Source: Streptomyces sp. HPF1205
GTDB taxonomy: Bacteria > Actinomycetota > Actinomycetes > Streptomycetales > Streptomycetaceae
Assembly (NCBI RefSeq): GCF_020400825.1
Contig: NZ_JAINVH010000008.1
Location: 186,001 to 250,000 of the forward strand
Length of the DNA stretch: 64,000 nucleotides
Reading direction: 5' to 3'
Shown here: positions 44,232 to 54,604 of the stretch, piece after piece
Numbering within the stretch: position 1 is the stretch's first letter
How the letters are laid out: each line of letters opens with the position of its first letter
Program-made: the position numbers and the translations under genes
The notes under the pieces: generated by a model
Seen by the model: the letters and a program-made list of their open reading frames with translations, nothing else
What the model was told of the DNA's origin: nothing
Databases searched by the model: none

Positions 44232-47006
44232 ATGCCGCCGCAGGACGCGCGCTCGCTGCTGGAGCGCGACGGCGAACTCGCCGCCGTGGACGCGGCGCTG
44301 GACGGCTTGACCGCGGGTCCGGGCCGCGCACGCGGCGGCCTGCTCGCGTTCGCCGGATCCGCCGGACTGGGCAAGACCACCCTGCTCGCGGAGGTCCGCA
44401 GGCGTGCCGCCGACCGCGGCTGCACCGTTCTGGCGGCGCGCGGCGGCGACCAGGAGCAGCAGGTCGCCTTCCATGTCGCCCGCCAGCTCCTCCAGCCCCG
44501 CCTGGCCGGTGCGTCCGACGCCGACGTCCGCGCCGAACTGGGCGGCTGGTACGGCATCGTCGGCCCCGCGCTGGGGCTCTGCACGGCCGACGGCCCGCCG
44601 CCCGACCCTCAGGGCCTGCGCGACGGCCTCGACTGGGTGCTCACCCGCGTCGCCGTCCACAGCGCGCCCGTCGTCCTCGTGCTGGACGACGCCCACTGGG
44701 CCGACCCGCAGTCCCTCAACTGGCTCGCCGCGTTCGCGCCGCGCGCCGACGAACTCGCCCTGCTCCTCGTGGTCGCCTACCGGCCCGACGAACTCCCCGC
44801 GGGCGCCGAGGCGTTCCGCGGCCTGCCCGGCCGGTCCGGGCACCGCCCGCTCGGCCTCGAACCGCTCACCGCGACCGCCGTCGGCCGCCTCGTGGGGGAC
44901 GTCCTCGGCACGGAGGCGGACGAGGCGTTCCGCCAGGAGTGCTGGGCGGTCACCGGGGGCAATCCGTTCGAGGCCGTGGAGCTGACCGCGAAGGTGCGCG
45001 ACCGCGGACTGAACCCCGACCAGCACAGCGCGCCCCTGCTGCGCGACCTGGCCGCGGCCGTCAAGGGGCGCGGACTCATCGCCCGCCTGGAGCGGCTCGG
45101 CCCCTCCACGACCCGCCTGGCCTGGGCCGCCGCCGTCCTCGGCACCGAGAGCCGGCTCTCCCTGGCCGCCGCCGTGGCCGGACTCGGCCCCGAACAGGCC
45201 GCCGACTGCGCCGACCGCCTCCGGGAGGCACGCGTCCTCGCGCCCGCCGGCCCCGGCCGGCCCGGCGGCTCGCAGGCCGCGCCCGGCGCCGCCGTCCTGG
45301 AGTTCGTCCACCCGCTCATCGCCACCGCCGTCTACCGGGCGATCCCGGACGCCGTACGCGTCGCGCTGCACGGGCAGGCCGCGTGGGCCGTGACCGACGC
45401 CGGGCTGGGGCCGACCGCCGCCGCCAGGCACCTGCTGGAGACGCACCCGGAGGACGATCCGTGGGTGGTGCAGCAGTTGCGGGCCGCCGCGCGGGAGACG
45501 CTGCGCGCCGGAGCGCCCGAGGCGGCGCGCACGTACCTCGCCCGGGCCCTGCGCGAACCGCCGCCGCCCGGGCAGCGGGCGGCCGTGCTGTACGAACTGG
45601 GCTGCTCCTCGCAGCTGCTGGAACCGGCGATCACCGTGAACCATCTGCGCGCCGCCCTGGAGGAGCCGATCGCCGACCCCGCGCTGCGCGACGGCATCGT
45701 GTTCCGCCTCTCCCAGTCGCTCGCGCACAGCGACCGGCTCAGCGAGGCCGCCGAGGTCGTCGGACAGGCCGCCAGGACCGCGACCAGCGCCCGCACCAGG
45801 CTGCGCATGCAGGCCGAGCAGTTCATGTGGGACGCCTTCCGGGCCGACGAGCCCGACTCGCCCGGCAGATCCCGGCGGCTGACCCGGCTGGCCGACCGGC
45901 TCACCGGGCGCGACCTCACCGAGCGCTACATCATCGGGCTGCGCGCCTGGGACGCGGTGCTGCGCGGCGAGCACACCTCGACCGTGCTGCGGCACGCCGG
46001 GCGCGCGCTGGCCGGGGGCCTGCCCTGGGCCGACGAGGAGCGCGGCTTCGAGGTGCCGGTGCTCGTCGCGCTGACGTACATGTACGCGGACCGGCCCGGG
46101 CGGGCCGAGGAGCTCTTCGCCACCGGCATCGCCGACTTCGAGCGGCAGGGCTGGCGCGGCGCCCACCTGTCCTTCGGCTACCTGCTGCTCGGCTACGTCC
46201 GCTACCGCGGCGGGCGGCTGGCCGAGGCCGAGGACCTCGCCCGCCAGGGCCTGCGGCTGGCCGACCGGGTCGGCCGCGGTACGCCCGTCCAGTGGTACTC
46301 GGTGGCCGTCCTCGTCCAGATCCTCCTGGCGCGCGGGCGCACCGGGGAGGCCGCCGCCCTCGCCGACGCGTACGACTTCCGGGAGCCGTTCCCCGCGGCC
46401 GTCACCTTCCCCGACGCCCAGGCCGTCCATGGCGAGCTGCTGCTGGCGCTGGGCCGGTACGACGAGGCCGCCGCAGAACTCGCCGCCGTCGGCGCCCGGC
46501 TGGACCCGCGCGGCATGCGCAACCCCGCGTGGTGCCCCTGGCAGCTCCACCTCGCCCTCGCGCAGTCGCGGCGCGACCGCGCGAGGGCGAGGCGGACCGC
46601 CCTGGACGCCGTGAGGCGCGCCCGCCGGTTCGGCGCCGCCTCGGCGATCGGCCACGCCCTGCGGGTCGCCGCGGAGGTCGTCGGCGGCCCCGAGGGCCTG
46701 ACGCTCCTGGCGGAGGCCGTCACCCGGTTGGAGGCCTCACCCGCCCGCCACGAGCTGGCCAGGGCCCGGGTGGCCCACGGCCGCGCCCTGCGCGCGTCCG
46801 GCGCCCCCGAAGCCGCCGCCGACGTGCTCCGGCGCGGCCTGGAGGGCGCCCTGCTCTCCGGCGCCGACGGCCTGGCCGCCGAGGCCCGCACCGAGCTGTC
46901 GCGGCTTTCCGACGAAGGCGTGCCCGCCTGCGACCCGTCCGCCACCTCTGCCGCCGCCGGCGACCCGCACTCCGCGTCCAAGGCCGCCGCGACCGGAACG
47001 GCGTGA
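44232..47006 (+). CDS. LAL-like STAND ATPase lacking the LuxR HTH
   Basis: 924 residues. The N-terminal AAA/STAND module has Walker A FAGSAGLGKTTLL (about 39-51) and Walker B VVLVLDDAHWADPQSLNWL (about 150), followed by the ARPDEL-type sensor and a long helical TPR-like region (about 380-880). It matches large ATP-binding LuxR (LAL) regulators, including the closing LARARVAHGRALRASG...AAADVLRRGLEGA block that normally sits just before the C-terminal LuxR helix-turn-helix. Here the protein ends within about 60 residues in a Ser/Ala/Gly-rich tail and no HTH follows in any frame before the next gene. It is either a truncated regulator or an ATPase acting by protein contacts. Start ATG has AGGGGGG upstream. 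Confidence 0.85.
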   Translation: MPPQDARSLLERDGELAAVDAALDGLTAGPGRARGGLLAFAGSAGLGKTTLLAEVRRRAADRGCTVLAARGGDQEQQVAFHVARQLLQPRLAGASDADVRAELGGWYGIVGPALGLCTADGPPPDPQGLRDGLDWVLTRVAVHSAPVVLVLDDAHWADPQSLNWLAAFAPRADELALLLVVAYRPDELPAGAEAFRGLPGRSGHRPLGLEPLTATAVGRLVGDVLGTEADEAFRQECWAVTGGNPFEAVELTAKVRDRGLNPDQHSAPLLRDLAAAVKGRGLIARLERLGPSTTRLAWAAAVLGTESRLSLAAAVAGLGPEQAADCADRLREARVLAPAGPGRPGGSQAAPGAAVLEFVHPLIATAVYRAIPDAVRVALHGQAAWAVTDAGLGPTAAARHLLETHPEDDPWVVQQLRAAARETLRAGAPEAARTYLARALREPPPPGQRAAVLYELGCSSQLLEPAITVNHLRAALEEPIADPALRDGIVFRLSQSLAHSDRLSEAAEVVGQAARTATSARTRLRMQAEQFMWDAFRADEPDSPGRSRRLTRLADRLTGRDLTERYIIGLRAWDAVLRGEHTSTVLRHAGRALAGGLPWADEERGFEVPVLVALTYMYADRPGRAEELFATGIADFERQGWRGAHLSFGYLLLGYVRYRGGRLAEAEDLARQGLRLADRVGRGTPVQWYSVAVLVQILLARGRTGEAAALADAYDFREPFPAAVTFPDAQAVHGELLLALGRYDEAAAELAAVGARLDPRGMRNPAWCPWQLHLALAQSRRDRARARRTALDAVRRARRFGAASAIGHALRVAAEVVGGPEGLTLLAEAVTRLEASPARHELARARVAHGRALRASGAPEAAADVLRRGLEGALLSGADGLAAEARTELSRLSDEGVPACDPSATSAAAGDPHSASKAAATGTA

Positions 47007-47112
47007 CGTACCGGGCCCGCGAACGCCGGGCCGCGGGCACGGCCCGGGTCCGCGCCCCCCGCCCGCCGGTCCCCGGCTCCCCGTCGCGGGACCGGGCCCG
47101 TACGATGGCGGC

Positions 47113-47613
47113 ATGTCCTTCCTCCGCCGGCGCAACGCGGCCACTCCCACCGGTCCGGACTTCGACGTCCTCGCCATGGACCCGGGGGACTGGCCCGGGG
47201 ATCTGGGGGCCGGGCTGCTGCCCGGGCCCGACGGGACGTGCCAGGGCATCTACCTGCGGTACGACCTGTTCGGCGGGCGCGGACCCGCGATGCTGATCGG
47301 GAACCTGCCGGCCGGGTCGCCCGCCAGGGAACTGGACGAGGGACAGGTCCCGTTCGAGGTGGCGCAACTGCTGGCCGCGCTGGGCAACGACGAGCCCGCG
47401 GAGGTCACCGGGGTCGAGGACACCCCGGTGATGCACGGCGACAGCCTGCTGATCGTCCGCCGGATCAAGATCTCCGAGTCGCGGATCGCCTGCGCGCAGT
47501 TCGACCGCAGCGACGGTGTCCAGGTCACCATCGCCACCTGGGACCGGCCGATCACCGACGACCTGTACCAACTGCTCAAGCCGCTGCCCGCGCAGATGTT
47601 CCAGGCCGGCTGA
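47113..47613 (+). CDS. Conserved hypothetical protein
   Basis: 166 residues, soluble and acidic, no signal peptide. Blocks I recall as conserved in streptomycetes: LAMDPGDWPGDLGAGLLPGPDGTCQGIYLRYDLFGGRGPAMLIGNLP, and the C-terminal ATWDRPITDDLYQLLKPLPAQMF. It has no recognised domain or catalytic motif, so the function is unknown. It converges on the amidase gene with a 75-bp gap containing a CCGGCGGC-type inverted repeat. Confidence 0.78.
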   Translation: MSFLRRRNAATPTGPDFDVLAMDPGDWPGDLGAGLLPGPDGTCQGIYLRYDLFGGRGPAMLIGNLPAGSPARELDEGQVPFEVAQLLAALGNDEPAEVTGVEDTPVMHGDSLLIVRRIKISESRIACAQFDRSDGVQVTIATWDRPITDDLYQLLKPLPAQMFQAG

Positions 47614-47688
47614 GCCGCCGGCCCCGGTCGACGCGACGGGGGCGCCGCCGGACCTGTCCGGCGGCGCCCCCGCACGCGTAGGGCGGCC

Positions 47689-49698
47689 TCAGCGCGGCGC
47701 GCCCACCACCGAGGGCAGCACGTCCACGTCGTCGGCCTTGACCCACTCGACGCGGTGGCCGAGCTGGATCTCGTAGTAGAGCTGCTTGCCGCGCACCACC
47801 GTGTGGCTCGCGGTGTCGAAGGTCACCGAGTAGTAGTACTCGCCGCGCACCGCGTTGCCGACCACGTACCGCTGGCCCGCGAGCACCTGGTACGGCATCG
47901 CGTAGACGCCCTGGACGGGCACGCCGGCGGGGTAGGCGGACGCCTCGGGATAGGCGCGGCCGTAGACCGGGATGCTCGCCAGGCCCGCCTTCGGGGTGAC
48001 GACGAGGGCCACGGAGTCGACGGCGGTCGGGTGCGCGGCCGGGTTGCGGAACCACGCCTTCTGGCCGAGGTACCAGATCGCGGTCCAGTCCCCCTGCCGG
48101 TCCGCGACCGCGAACTGCTGCCCGGTCGAGGCCCGCGCGCCCACGTCGTTGACCCCCGTGGTGCTCGCGCCCGTCGCGCCGTGCAGACCCACGTCCTTGA
48201 CCAGCGGCGCGTCCGTGCTGGGCGCCGAGTACAGCCGGACCGCCTCCGAGCCGTGCGCCGGGCAGGTGTCACCGGCCTTGACGCAGCCGGTGTAGAGCGG
48301 CTGGTTGGTCGCGTAGTCCGGGTCGATGGTCACCACGCCGCCCCACGGCCCCGCGGTGGGGCGGATCGGGGCGCCGAGCAGCTCCATGTAGTGCGCCCAG
48401 TCCCAGTAGGGCCCCGGGTCGGTGTGCATGCCCGGGATGTACGAGGCGGTCGGCCCCGGCACGTTGTCGTGGCCCAGGATGTGCTGCCGGTCCAGCGGGA
48501 TGCCGTACTTCGCGGCCAGGTACCGCACCAGACGGGCGGACGAGCGGTACATCGCCTCGGTGTACCAGGTGCCGGGATCGACCAGGAAGCCCTCGTGCTC
48601 GATGCCGATCGACTTGGTGTTGACGTACCAGTTGCCCGCGTGCCAGCCGACGTCCTTGGCCGGCAGGTGCTGGGCGACGTGCCCGTCGGAGGAGCGGATG
48701 GTGTAGTGCCAGGCCAGGTACGTGGGGTCCTGGACCAGCTGCATGGCCGTGTCCCAGTAGCCCTCGGTGTCGTGGATGACGATCGTGTCGATCTTCTGGT
48801 CGGTGGGCCGGTTCGCCAGGTCGTGGTTGCCGTAGTCGCCGCCGCCGGTCTCCTGGTACGGGGCCGGGACCCACTCGCAGCCCAGCCCCGGCGGGCACTG
48901 CGTGCCGGTGTCGTCGGCCCTGCGCAGGCCGATCCGGTCGGCCTGTCCGGCAGCCGGCTTCACGGAGGGCCGCGCGGCCAGCGACACCGTCTGGCCGGTG
49001 TCGGTGGTCCTGGTCTCCCCGGTGGCGAGGACGTCGAAGACGTCGTCGGCGAACGAGGCGGCCGTCGCGTGGTCGTCGGCGCCGGAGTAACGGGCGACCG
49101 CCGCGTACCAGTCGGCCGGGTCCCCGCCGAGCGGCTCCCCGAGCTGCCGCTGGGCGTCGGCCAGCAGGGCCGCGCCGCCCGCCACATTGGCCGCGGGATC
49201 CTCCCGCAGCGCCTCGGCCGGCAGCCCGGTCAGGGCGGCCGCCTTGTCCAGCGTGGTCAGGCCGGCCGGCAGCGCCGCGAGGTCGGGCGCCCTTACGGTC
49301 GCCGCGGTGACGAGCGGACGGGAGGCGTCGCCGCGCCCGTCGTCACCGCCGTCGCCCACCGCTTGCCGCGGGAAGTCCGCCAGCGCGGTGCGGGCGTCGG
49401 TCAGGTGCATCGGTCCGTAGCCGCCCGTGACGCTGGGCAGGCCCTGGTGGGTGTCCCAGCGGGACTCCGCGTAGGACACGCCGAGCAGCACGCTCTGCGG
49501 CACCCGGTACTCGGCGGCGGCGGCCGCGAACGCCCGCTGCAGGGGTCCGGCGCCCTGCCCTGCCTGGTCCGGGCCCGGCTCGGCCGCGTGCGCCGTGCCG
49601 AAGACCGGCAGCAGGGCGGCCGCCGCGGCGGCGGCCGTGAACGTACGCAGGGTGCGCCGGCCGCGGGGTCCGCCGGTCGGGGGAGCGGTTCCTTGCAC
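47689..49698 (-). CDS. Secreted N-acetylmuramoyl-L-alanine amidase
   Basis: 669 residues: an N-terminal signal peptide with twin Arg ([29 protein letters not shown]), a helical region (about 40-230), and an Amidase_2/PGRP zinc amidase domain (about 260-430). The domain shows [12 protein letters not shown] (Zn His), [45 protein letters not shown] and [12 protein letters not shown] (Zn His and Asp). The C-terminal 220 residues are SH3-like/cell-wall modules ([30 protein letters not shown]). It cleaves the stem peptide from peptidoglycan. GTG 49698 is chosen because GGAGG ends 5 bp before it; the ATG at 49710 lies inside that ribosome site. Confidence 0.93.
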   Translation of the reverse strand: MQGTAPPTGGPRGRRTLRTFTAAAAAAALLPVFGTAHAAEPGPDQAGQGAGPLQRAFAAAAAEYRVPQSVLLGVSYAESRWDTHQGLPSVTGGYGPMHLTDARTALADFPRQAVGDGGDDGRGDASRPLVTAATVRAPDLAALPAGLTTLDKAAALTGLPAEALREDPAANVAGGAALLADAQRQLGEPLGGDPADWYAAVARYSGADDHATAASFADDVFDVLATGETRTTDTGQTVSLAARPSVKPAAGQADRIGLRRADDTGTQCPPGLGCEWVPAPYQETGGGDYGNHDLANRPTDQKIDTIVIHDTEGYWDTAMQLVQDPTYLAWHYTIRSSDGHVAQHLPAKDVGWHAGNWYVNTKSIGIEHEGFLVDPGTWYTEAMYRSSARLVRYLAAKYGIPLDRQHILGHDNVPGPTASYIPGMHTDPGPYWDWAHYMELLGAPIRPTAGPWGGVVTIDPDYATNQPLYTGCVKAGDTCPAHGSEAVRLYSAPSTDAPLVKDVGLHGATGASTTGVNDVGARASTGQQFAVADRQGDWTAIWYLGQKAWFRNPAAHPTAVDSVALVVTPKAGLASIPVYGRAYPEASAYPAGVPVQGVYAMPYQVLAGQRYVVGNAVRGEYYYSVTFDTASHTVVRGKQLYYEIQLGHRVEWVKADDVDVLPSVVGAPR

Positions 49699-49734
49699 AG
49701 CCACCTCCATGGGTGCCGGTTGCTTGGCTCCACA

Positions 49735-49763
49735 GAGGTATCGGCTGTCGGACGGCCCGTCAA
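49735..49763 (-). promoter_or_regulatory. Promoter of the amidase gene
   Basis: On the minus strand TTGACG (49763-49758) is followed after 17 bp by TACCTC (49740-49735). Transcription would start about 30 nt before the GTG at 49698. The -35 box is close to the housekeeping consensus. Confidence 0.55.
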
Positions 49764-49887
49764 CCATCCTTGTACGGGGGTGTCTTCGCACGTCAGCGCG
49801 TATGCGTCGGCCATTCGGGGTACTTTCCCGCGGCCGGCGCGCGGACCTGCTTCGCGTCAGTGGTCTGGACCTGTGGGACGTGTGGGG

Positions 49888-49958
49888 CGGTGATCCCTGT
49901 CCCCGGTCGGTGATCCCTGTCCCCGGGCGGCGGTCCGTCCCGGGCGGCGGTCCTGTCC
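49888..49958. repeat. Two adjacent short tandem duplications in an intergenic region
   Basis: A 20-bp unit (CGGTGATCCCTGTCCCCGG plus T or G) occurs twice in tandem at 49888-49907 and 49908-49927. It is followed by a 17/18-bp unit (CGGGCGGCGGTCC...TCC) twice at 49924-49940 and 49941-49958. They lie in the 330 bp between the amidase start and the phosphotransferase stop, where I see no gene. Slippage repeats are the simple explanation. Confidence 0.75.
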
Positions 49959-50028
49959 GCGGCCCGGCGCCGCGGCACGGCTGTCCGCGACGGAGGGCGG
50001 GCCGGCCCCCGTGCCGGCCGGGCCGCGC

Positions 50029-51108
50029 TCAGCGCGTGCCGACCGCCGCCCGGACCGCCCTGCGGGCCAGCCCGCAGTCGTCGTGCAGCCGGCGCAGCAG
50101 CAGCCGCTGCTCCTCGCCCGCCTCGACCGCTCCCGGCGGCACCGGGCCCGGCGCCTGCATGGTGCGCTGCACCGCCGTCTCGTACGTGCGGATCTCCCGG
50201 GTGAGCACCAGCATCAGGTTGACCAGGAAGGAGTCCCGTGCGTCCGGGCCCGCCGCCTGGGCCTGCTGGCTGATCTGCCGCCGGGCCGCCGGGTCGTCGC
50301 CCAGCACCGACCACAGCACGGCCAGGTCGTACCCGGGCAGGTACCAGCCCGCGTGCTCCCAGTCGACCAGCGAGGGGCCGGCGGGGGACAGCAGCACGTT
50401 GGACAGCAGGGCGTCGCCGTGGCAGAACTGCCCCTGCGTGTGCGCCAGTCCGTGCAGCAGCTTGTGCAGGTCGCCCAGGTCACGGTCGGTGAGCAGCCCC
50501 AGCTCGTGGTAACGGCCGATCCGCGCGGGGTAGTCGACGGGCGCGTCGAACGAACCCGACGGCGGCCGCCACATGTTCACCCTGGAGTACACCGACAGCG
50601 CGGCCCGCACGTCGCCCCTGGTCGGCGCCTGCGCCGGGTGGCGCTGCGGGCTGACCACCCGGCCGGGCATCCGCTCCAGCACCAGCACGCAGGAGTCCGG
50701 ATCGGCGGCGATCAGCCGCGGCACCCGCACCGGCGGGCGGTGGCGCACGAAGGTGCGGTAGGCCGCTATTTCCTGGCGGAAACGTTCCACCCACGCGGGC
50801 GAGTGGTCGAGCAGGCACTTGGCGACCGCCGGGGCGCGCCCGGAGGTCCCGATCAGCAGCGCCGTACGGCCGCCGCGGCGCAGCAGTTGCACGGGCGTGA
50901 ACTCGGGACAGATGCGCTGCACGGCGGCGACGGCGGTGCGGAGCTGGGGGCCTTGCGGGCCGGTCAAGTCGATTCTCCCGCTGAGCGGATGGGCGGCGCC
51001 CGCCGGCCCGCGCCGGACGGCGGCCGGCCGCGGGCGCGGCGCCTGGCCCACGGCGGCAGGGTGCGCGGGCCGGGGCGGAGCGGACACGGAGGTGGATGCC
51101 GAAATCAT
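50029..51108 (-). CDS. Aminoglycoside/choline kinase-like phosphotransferase (APH fold)
   Basis: 359 residues. The APH/protein-kinase-like fold shows the Brenner loop [17 protein letters not shown] and the Mg-binding [17 protein letters not shown]; the N-lobe Lys is probably in [12 protein letters not shown] Pro/Ala-rich 45-residue N-terminus precedes it. Relatives phosphorylate small alcohols, aminoglycosides or macrolides; the substrate here cannot be decided. It diverges from nsdA with a 224-bp shared upstream region containing no obvious operator. ATG 51108 has a weak ribosome site. Confidence 0.84.
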   Translation of the reverse strand: MISASTSVSAPPRPAHPAAVGQAPRPRPAAVRRGPAGAAHPLSGRIDLTGPQGPQLRTAVAAVQRICPEFTPVQLLRRGGRTALLIGTSGRAPAVAKCLLDHSPAWVERFRQEIAAYRTFVRHRPPVRVPRLIAADPDSCVLVLERMPGRVVSPQRHPAQAPTRGDVRAALSVYSRVNMWRPPSGSFDAPVDYPARIGRYHELGLLTDRDLGDLHKLLHGLAHTQGQFCHGDALLSNVLLSPAGPSLVDWEHAGWYLPGYDLAVLWSVLGDDPAARRQISQQAQAAGPDARDSFLVNLMLVLTREIRTYETAVQRTMQAPGPVPPGAVEAGEEQRLLLRRLHDDCGLARRAVRAAVGTR

Positions 51109-51332
51109 GGGAAGAAGCAGATCCCTTCGTGTGCCGACGAGTTCGGGGCGCCGCCCCGGCCCGCGCACCGCACCCTGGGGAATGCGGTGGCGAGCGGGGT
51201 GGCGCGTTCCTACCTGACACCCGGGCGCGGGTGGCAGACCATCTGGCGGACCCTGGCGAACCATGGCGAATACTCGCGGGGCGATTGTCGGCGGGATTAC
51301 TGTCGACGGAGCCGAGGAACCTGGGGGCTTGA

Positions 51333-52811
51333 GTGGGCAGCGCAGCCAACACCCGACTCGCGGACCTGTTCGGCCTCACCGGCTGGTCCAAAGGAGAACT
51401 CGCGCGGCTGGTCAACCGGCAGGCGGCGGCCATGGGCCATCCGCAGTTGGCGACCGACACCTCGCGGGTCCGCCGCTGGATCGACACCGGTGAGACGCCG
51501 CGCGAACCCGTGCCGAAGGTGCTTGCCGCGCTGTTCACCGAGCGTCTCGGCCGTGTCGTGACCATCGAGGACCTCGGGTTCGACCGGCGCCGGCAGACGG
51601 GGAAGAGACAGGCCGGGGACGGCCTGCCGTGGCCACCGGAGCGAACCGCCGCGGTCCTCACCGAATTCACGGGAATGGACCTCATGCTCAACCGACGCGG
51701 TCTGGTGGGCGCGGGCGCCGCGCTCGCCTCCGGTTCCGTTATCAGTTCCGTCATGTACGACTGGCTGCACTCCGACCCGGCCCTCGCGGCCGACGCGCCG
51801 GTCCTCGACGATCCGCTGCACGCCGATCCCGCCGCCTACGACCGCTACGAGGCGGCCCCGATCGGCTCCCAGGAGATCGAGTCCCTGGAGCACTCGGTGG
51901 AGGTGTTCCGGGCCTGGGACGCCTCCCGCGGCGGGGGCCTGCAGCGCAAGGCGGTGGTCGGCCAGCTCAACGAAGTGGGCGGCATGCTCTCCTACCGGCA
52001 TCCGGCCCACCTGCAGCGAAGGCTGTGGGGGGTGGCCGCCAACCTGGCGGTGCTGGCCGGATGGATGTCCCACGACGTGGGCCTGGAGCCCACCGCCCAG
52101 AAGTACTTCCTGATCGCCGCGCACGCCGCCCGCGAGGGCGGGGACCGGCCGCGGGCCGGCGAGGCGCTGTCCAGGGCGGCCCGTCAGATGGTCCACCTGG
52201 GCCGCCCCGACGAGGCCCTCGACCTGATGACGCTGGCCAAGTCCGGCTCGGGGGAGGCCACGCTGCCCCGCACCCGGGCCATGCTGCTCACCGTCGAGGC
52301 CTGGGCGCAGGCGTCGATGGGCCACGGCCAGGCGATGCGGCGGACCCTCGGCGAGGCCGAGGAGCTGTTCGTGTCCGACAAGGGCGACGTGGCGCCGCCC
52401 AGTTGGATGCAGAGCTTCGACGAGGCCGACCTGCACGGCATGCAGGCACTGGCGTACCGCACGCTCGCCGAGCACGACCCCTCGGCGGCTTCCCAGGCGC
52501 AGGTGCACGCCAAGCGGGCCATCACCCTGCGCACCGGGGGCCACGAGCGCTCGACGATCTTCGACTACCTGTCGCTGGCCTCGGCCTGCTTCATCGCCGA
52601 CGACCCCGACCAGGCCGACCGCTACGCCCGGATGGCGCTGCTGACCATCGGCGAGACCTCCTCGCACCGCACCTGGGACCGGCTGCGGCAGATGTACCGG
52701 CTGACCGGCAGATTCTCCGACTACGGCACGGTGCGGGAGCTGCGGCAGGAGATCGACGCGGCGCTGCCCCGGCAGAAGCGGAAACCGGCCCGCGGGCGGA
52801 TGAACGTGTGA
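51333..52811 (+). CDS. nsdA: NsdA-type negative regulator of differentiation and antibiotic production
   Basis: 492 residues. The N-terminal HTH-like part ([48 protein letters not shown]) and the extended TPR-like helical body (about 190-470, with [26 protein letters not shown] and [17 protein letters not shown]) match, as I remember it, S. coelicolor NsdA (SCO5582) along its whole length. NsdA represses sporulation and actinorhodin/CDA production, and disrupting it raises antibiotic yield there. The GTG start at 51333 follows CTGGGGGC. A hydrophobic, glycine-rich stretch (about 126-146) sits between the two parts. The closeness of the match makes the symbol reasonably safe. Confidence 0.88.
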   Translation: MGSAANTRLADLFGLTGWSKGELARLVNRQAAAMGHPQLATDTSRVRRWIDTGETPREPVPKVLAALFTERLGRVVTIEDLGFDRRRQTGKRQAGDGLPWPPERTAAVLTEFTGMDLMLNRRGLVGAGAALASGSVISSVMYDWLHSDPALAADAPVLDDPLHADPAAYDRYEAAPIGSQEIESLEHSVEVFRAWDASRGGGLQRKAVVGQLNEVGGMLSYRHPAHLQRRLWGVAANLAVLAGWMSHDVGLEPTAQKYFLIAAHAAREGGDRPRAGEALSRAARQMVHLGRPDEALDLMTLAKSGSGEATLPRTRAMLLTVEAWAQASMGHGQAMRRTLGEAEELFVSDKGDVAPPSWMQSFDEADLHGMQALAYRTLAEHDPSAASQAQVHAKRAITLRTGGHERSTIFDYLSLASACFIADDPDQADRYARMALLTIGETSSHRTWDRLRQMYRLTGRFSDYGTVRELRQEIDAALPRQKRKPARGRMNV

Positions 52812-52935
52812 AAGCCGCGGCCCCGGCCACCGTTCGTCCCGCGGCACCCGGAATCCGGCGGCACCCGGAGCCGGCAGGGCACCGGGCACGACCCGGACCG
52901 TAGCCGTACCGCACCGACCCGTCCGCCCTGCGGGT

Positions 52936-54372
52936 TCAGGCGATGCGGGCGACCAGCACGCAGGCGTCGTCCTCGCGCTCCGGGGAGCCGAACTCCTCGG
53001 CGAGCAGGCGCACGCAGTCCTGCGCGGAGCGGGCCCGGGCGAACCGCGGGGCCAGGGACAGCAGCCGGTCGGCGCCGCCGTCCGGCGTCCGGCGCGGCAC
53101 CAGCCCGTCGGTGTGCAGCAGCAGCAGGTCCCCCGCGGCAAGCTGCTCGTCGGCCTGCCCGTACTGGGCGCCCGAGGTCGCGCCGAGCAGAACGCCTTCC
53201 GGCGGGTCCAGGACGCGCCCCGCTCCGCCGCGGAACAGCAGCGGGGCGGGGTGCCCGGCCTGGGACCAGTGCAGGGTGCGGGTCCGCGGCTCGTACCGGC
53301 AGCACAGGGCGCTGCCGAGGGCGGGCTGCGGGGAGGTGTCGAGCAGTTCGTTGAGCCGGCCCATCAGCGGGCCGGGCTGGAGGCCGGCGACGGCCATGCC
53401 GCGCAGCGCGCCGAGCAGCATGGCCATCCCGGAGGTGGCGGCCACGCCGTGTCCGGTCAGGTCGCCGACCGTCAGTAAGGAGGAGCCGTCGGTCAGCTGC
53501 AGCGCGTCGTACCAGTCCCCGCCGATCAGCGCGCTGGTGGACGACGGAAGGTAGTGGGCCGCCAGGTCCAAGGTCGTGGGGCCCCCGTCCTGCGGGAACC
53601 GCAGGCTGCCGCGCCACGGGGGAAGCACGGCCTCCTGCAGTTCGACCGCCAGCCGGTGCTCGGTCCGCGCGATCCGCCGCCGGCGCTCCAGGGAGTCACG
53701 GGTCTCCCGGAGCGTCCGCTGGCTGCGGCGCAGATCACTGACGTCGCGCAGCACGGCCCACATGGACTCCGTGCCGCCCTCGGCGCCCAGCACCGGCTCG
53801 CCCACCATGTGCACCGTGCGCACCGAGCCGTCCGCGCGCACGATGCGGAACTCACCGTCGATCGGCCGCCCGTCCACCAGGCAGCCGGTCACCATCTCGG
53901 TGAGCAGGTGCTGGTCCTCGGCGAACAGCCACGAGGGCAGCTCGTCCAGGGTCAGCGGACCGTCCGCGGGGTCCCGGCCGAAGATCCGGTAGAGCTCGTC
54001 GGACCAGGTGACCGCGTCGGTCAGCAGGTCCCACTCCGCGCTGCCCGCCCGGCCCGGCACGCTCACCGCGGCGGCGTCCGGCACCCGGGTCCGCGGCGGT
54101 GCGTCCGGCAGGAGGTCCTCCTCCGGGATGTCCGGGTCGAAGCCCTCCCTGAGCTGGCCCAGGTGGGCGCCCAGATCGTCCAGCTGGTGCACGGCCAGGT
54201 CGCACAGCGCCCGCTGCCAGCGCAACCGAGGGTCCTCGGCGACCGCGACACTGTCCCGGAGAACCGCGTCGACCCGGGTCCGAAGCTGCCGGGCCTGGGA
54301 GATCAGCGCATCCACGACACCGGGGTCCGGTGGCTGTGCCGCGGAGCGATCCGCGTGCGTTGGGGACGGCAT
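52936..54372 (-). CDS. PAS-domain SpoIIE-type PP2C phosphatase
   Basis: 478 residues: an N-terminal helical region (about 20-100), a PAS domain (about 110-230; LLTDAVTWSDELYRIFGRDPADGPLTLDEL, EFRIVRADGSVRTVHMVGEPV), a linker coil with HRLAVELQEAVLPP, and a SpoIIE/PPM phosphatase (about 265-478). The metal-site residues are in LIGGDWYDALQL, VGDLTGHGVAAT and the C-terminal REDDACVLVARI. Such RsbU-like proteins dephosphorylate anti-anti-sigma factors in partner-switching cascades. ATG 54372 follows GGAG at 6 bp. No anti-sigma pair adjoins; the HATPase gene at 4694 is a possible but remote partner type. Confidence 0.92.
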   Translation of the reverse strand: MPSPTHADRSAAQPPDPGVVDALISQARQLRTRVDAVLRDSVAVAEDPRLRWQRALCDLAVHQLDDLGAHLGQLREGFDPDIPEEDLLPDAPPRTRVPDAAAVSVPGRAGSAEWDLLTDAVTWSDELYRIFGRDPADGPLTLDELPSWLFAEDQHLLTEMVTGCLVDGRPIDGEFRIVRADGSVRTVHMVGEPVLGAEGGTESMWAVLRDVSDLRRSQRTLRETRDSLERRRRIARTEHRLAVELQEAVLPPWRGSLRFPQDGGPTTLDLAAHYLPSSTSALIGGDWYDALQLTDGSSLLTVGDLTGHGVAATSGMAMLLGALRGMAVAGLQPGPLMGRLNELLDTSPQPALGSALCCRYEPRTRTLHWSQAGHPAPLLFRGGAGRVLDPPEGVLLGATSGAQYGQADEQLAAGDLLLLHTDGLVPRRTPDGGADRLLSLAPRFARARSAQDCVRLLAEEFGSPEREDDACVLVARIA

Positions 54373-54573
54373 GACGCACTCCGAACGGGTCTGCCGGCAG
54401 GCGCTGTGACCACCGAGGCGGACGGAAGGACCGGTAACGACTGTTGCACAGTGAGCGATGACCCGTAAGGGTTTCGGCGGGACCCGATCCGGTGGTGCTC
54501 GCGGCATATGCCAAATGCCTGACGGGAGCCCGGCCGGGCCCGCGCGCCCCGCCGGCCCGCCTCGGCCGTCCGG

Positions 54574-54604
54574 GTGAGCCGCGCGCGGCTCGCGCGCGGC
54601 TCAC
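54574..54604. repeat. Perfect 14-bp inverted repeat in a divergent intergenic region
   Basis: GTGAGCCGCGCGCG (54574-54587) and CGCGCGCGGCTCAC (54591-54604) with a 3-nt GCT loop. To its right (54605-54642) comes a degenerate 10-11 bp repeat built on CGTACGGC or CGTACGAC (four copies). The 439 bp between the phosphatase start and the HEAT-gene start contain no supported gene. Since both genes are transcribed outward, a terminator role is unlikely; a regulatory or structural role is open. Confidence 0.7.

Noticed and set aside
43919-47296. Plus-strand 1,125-codon frame overlapping the LAL-like gene
   Set aside because: Arg/Pro/Gly-rich translation with no domains; the alternative frame at 44232 has Walker A/B motifs and a good ribosome site.
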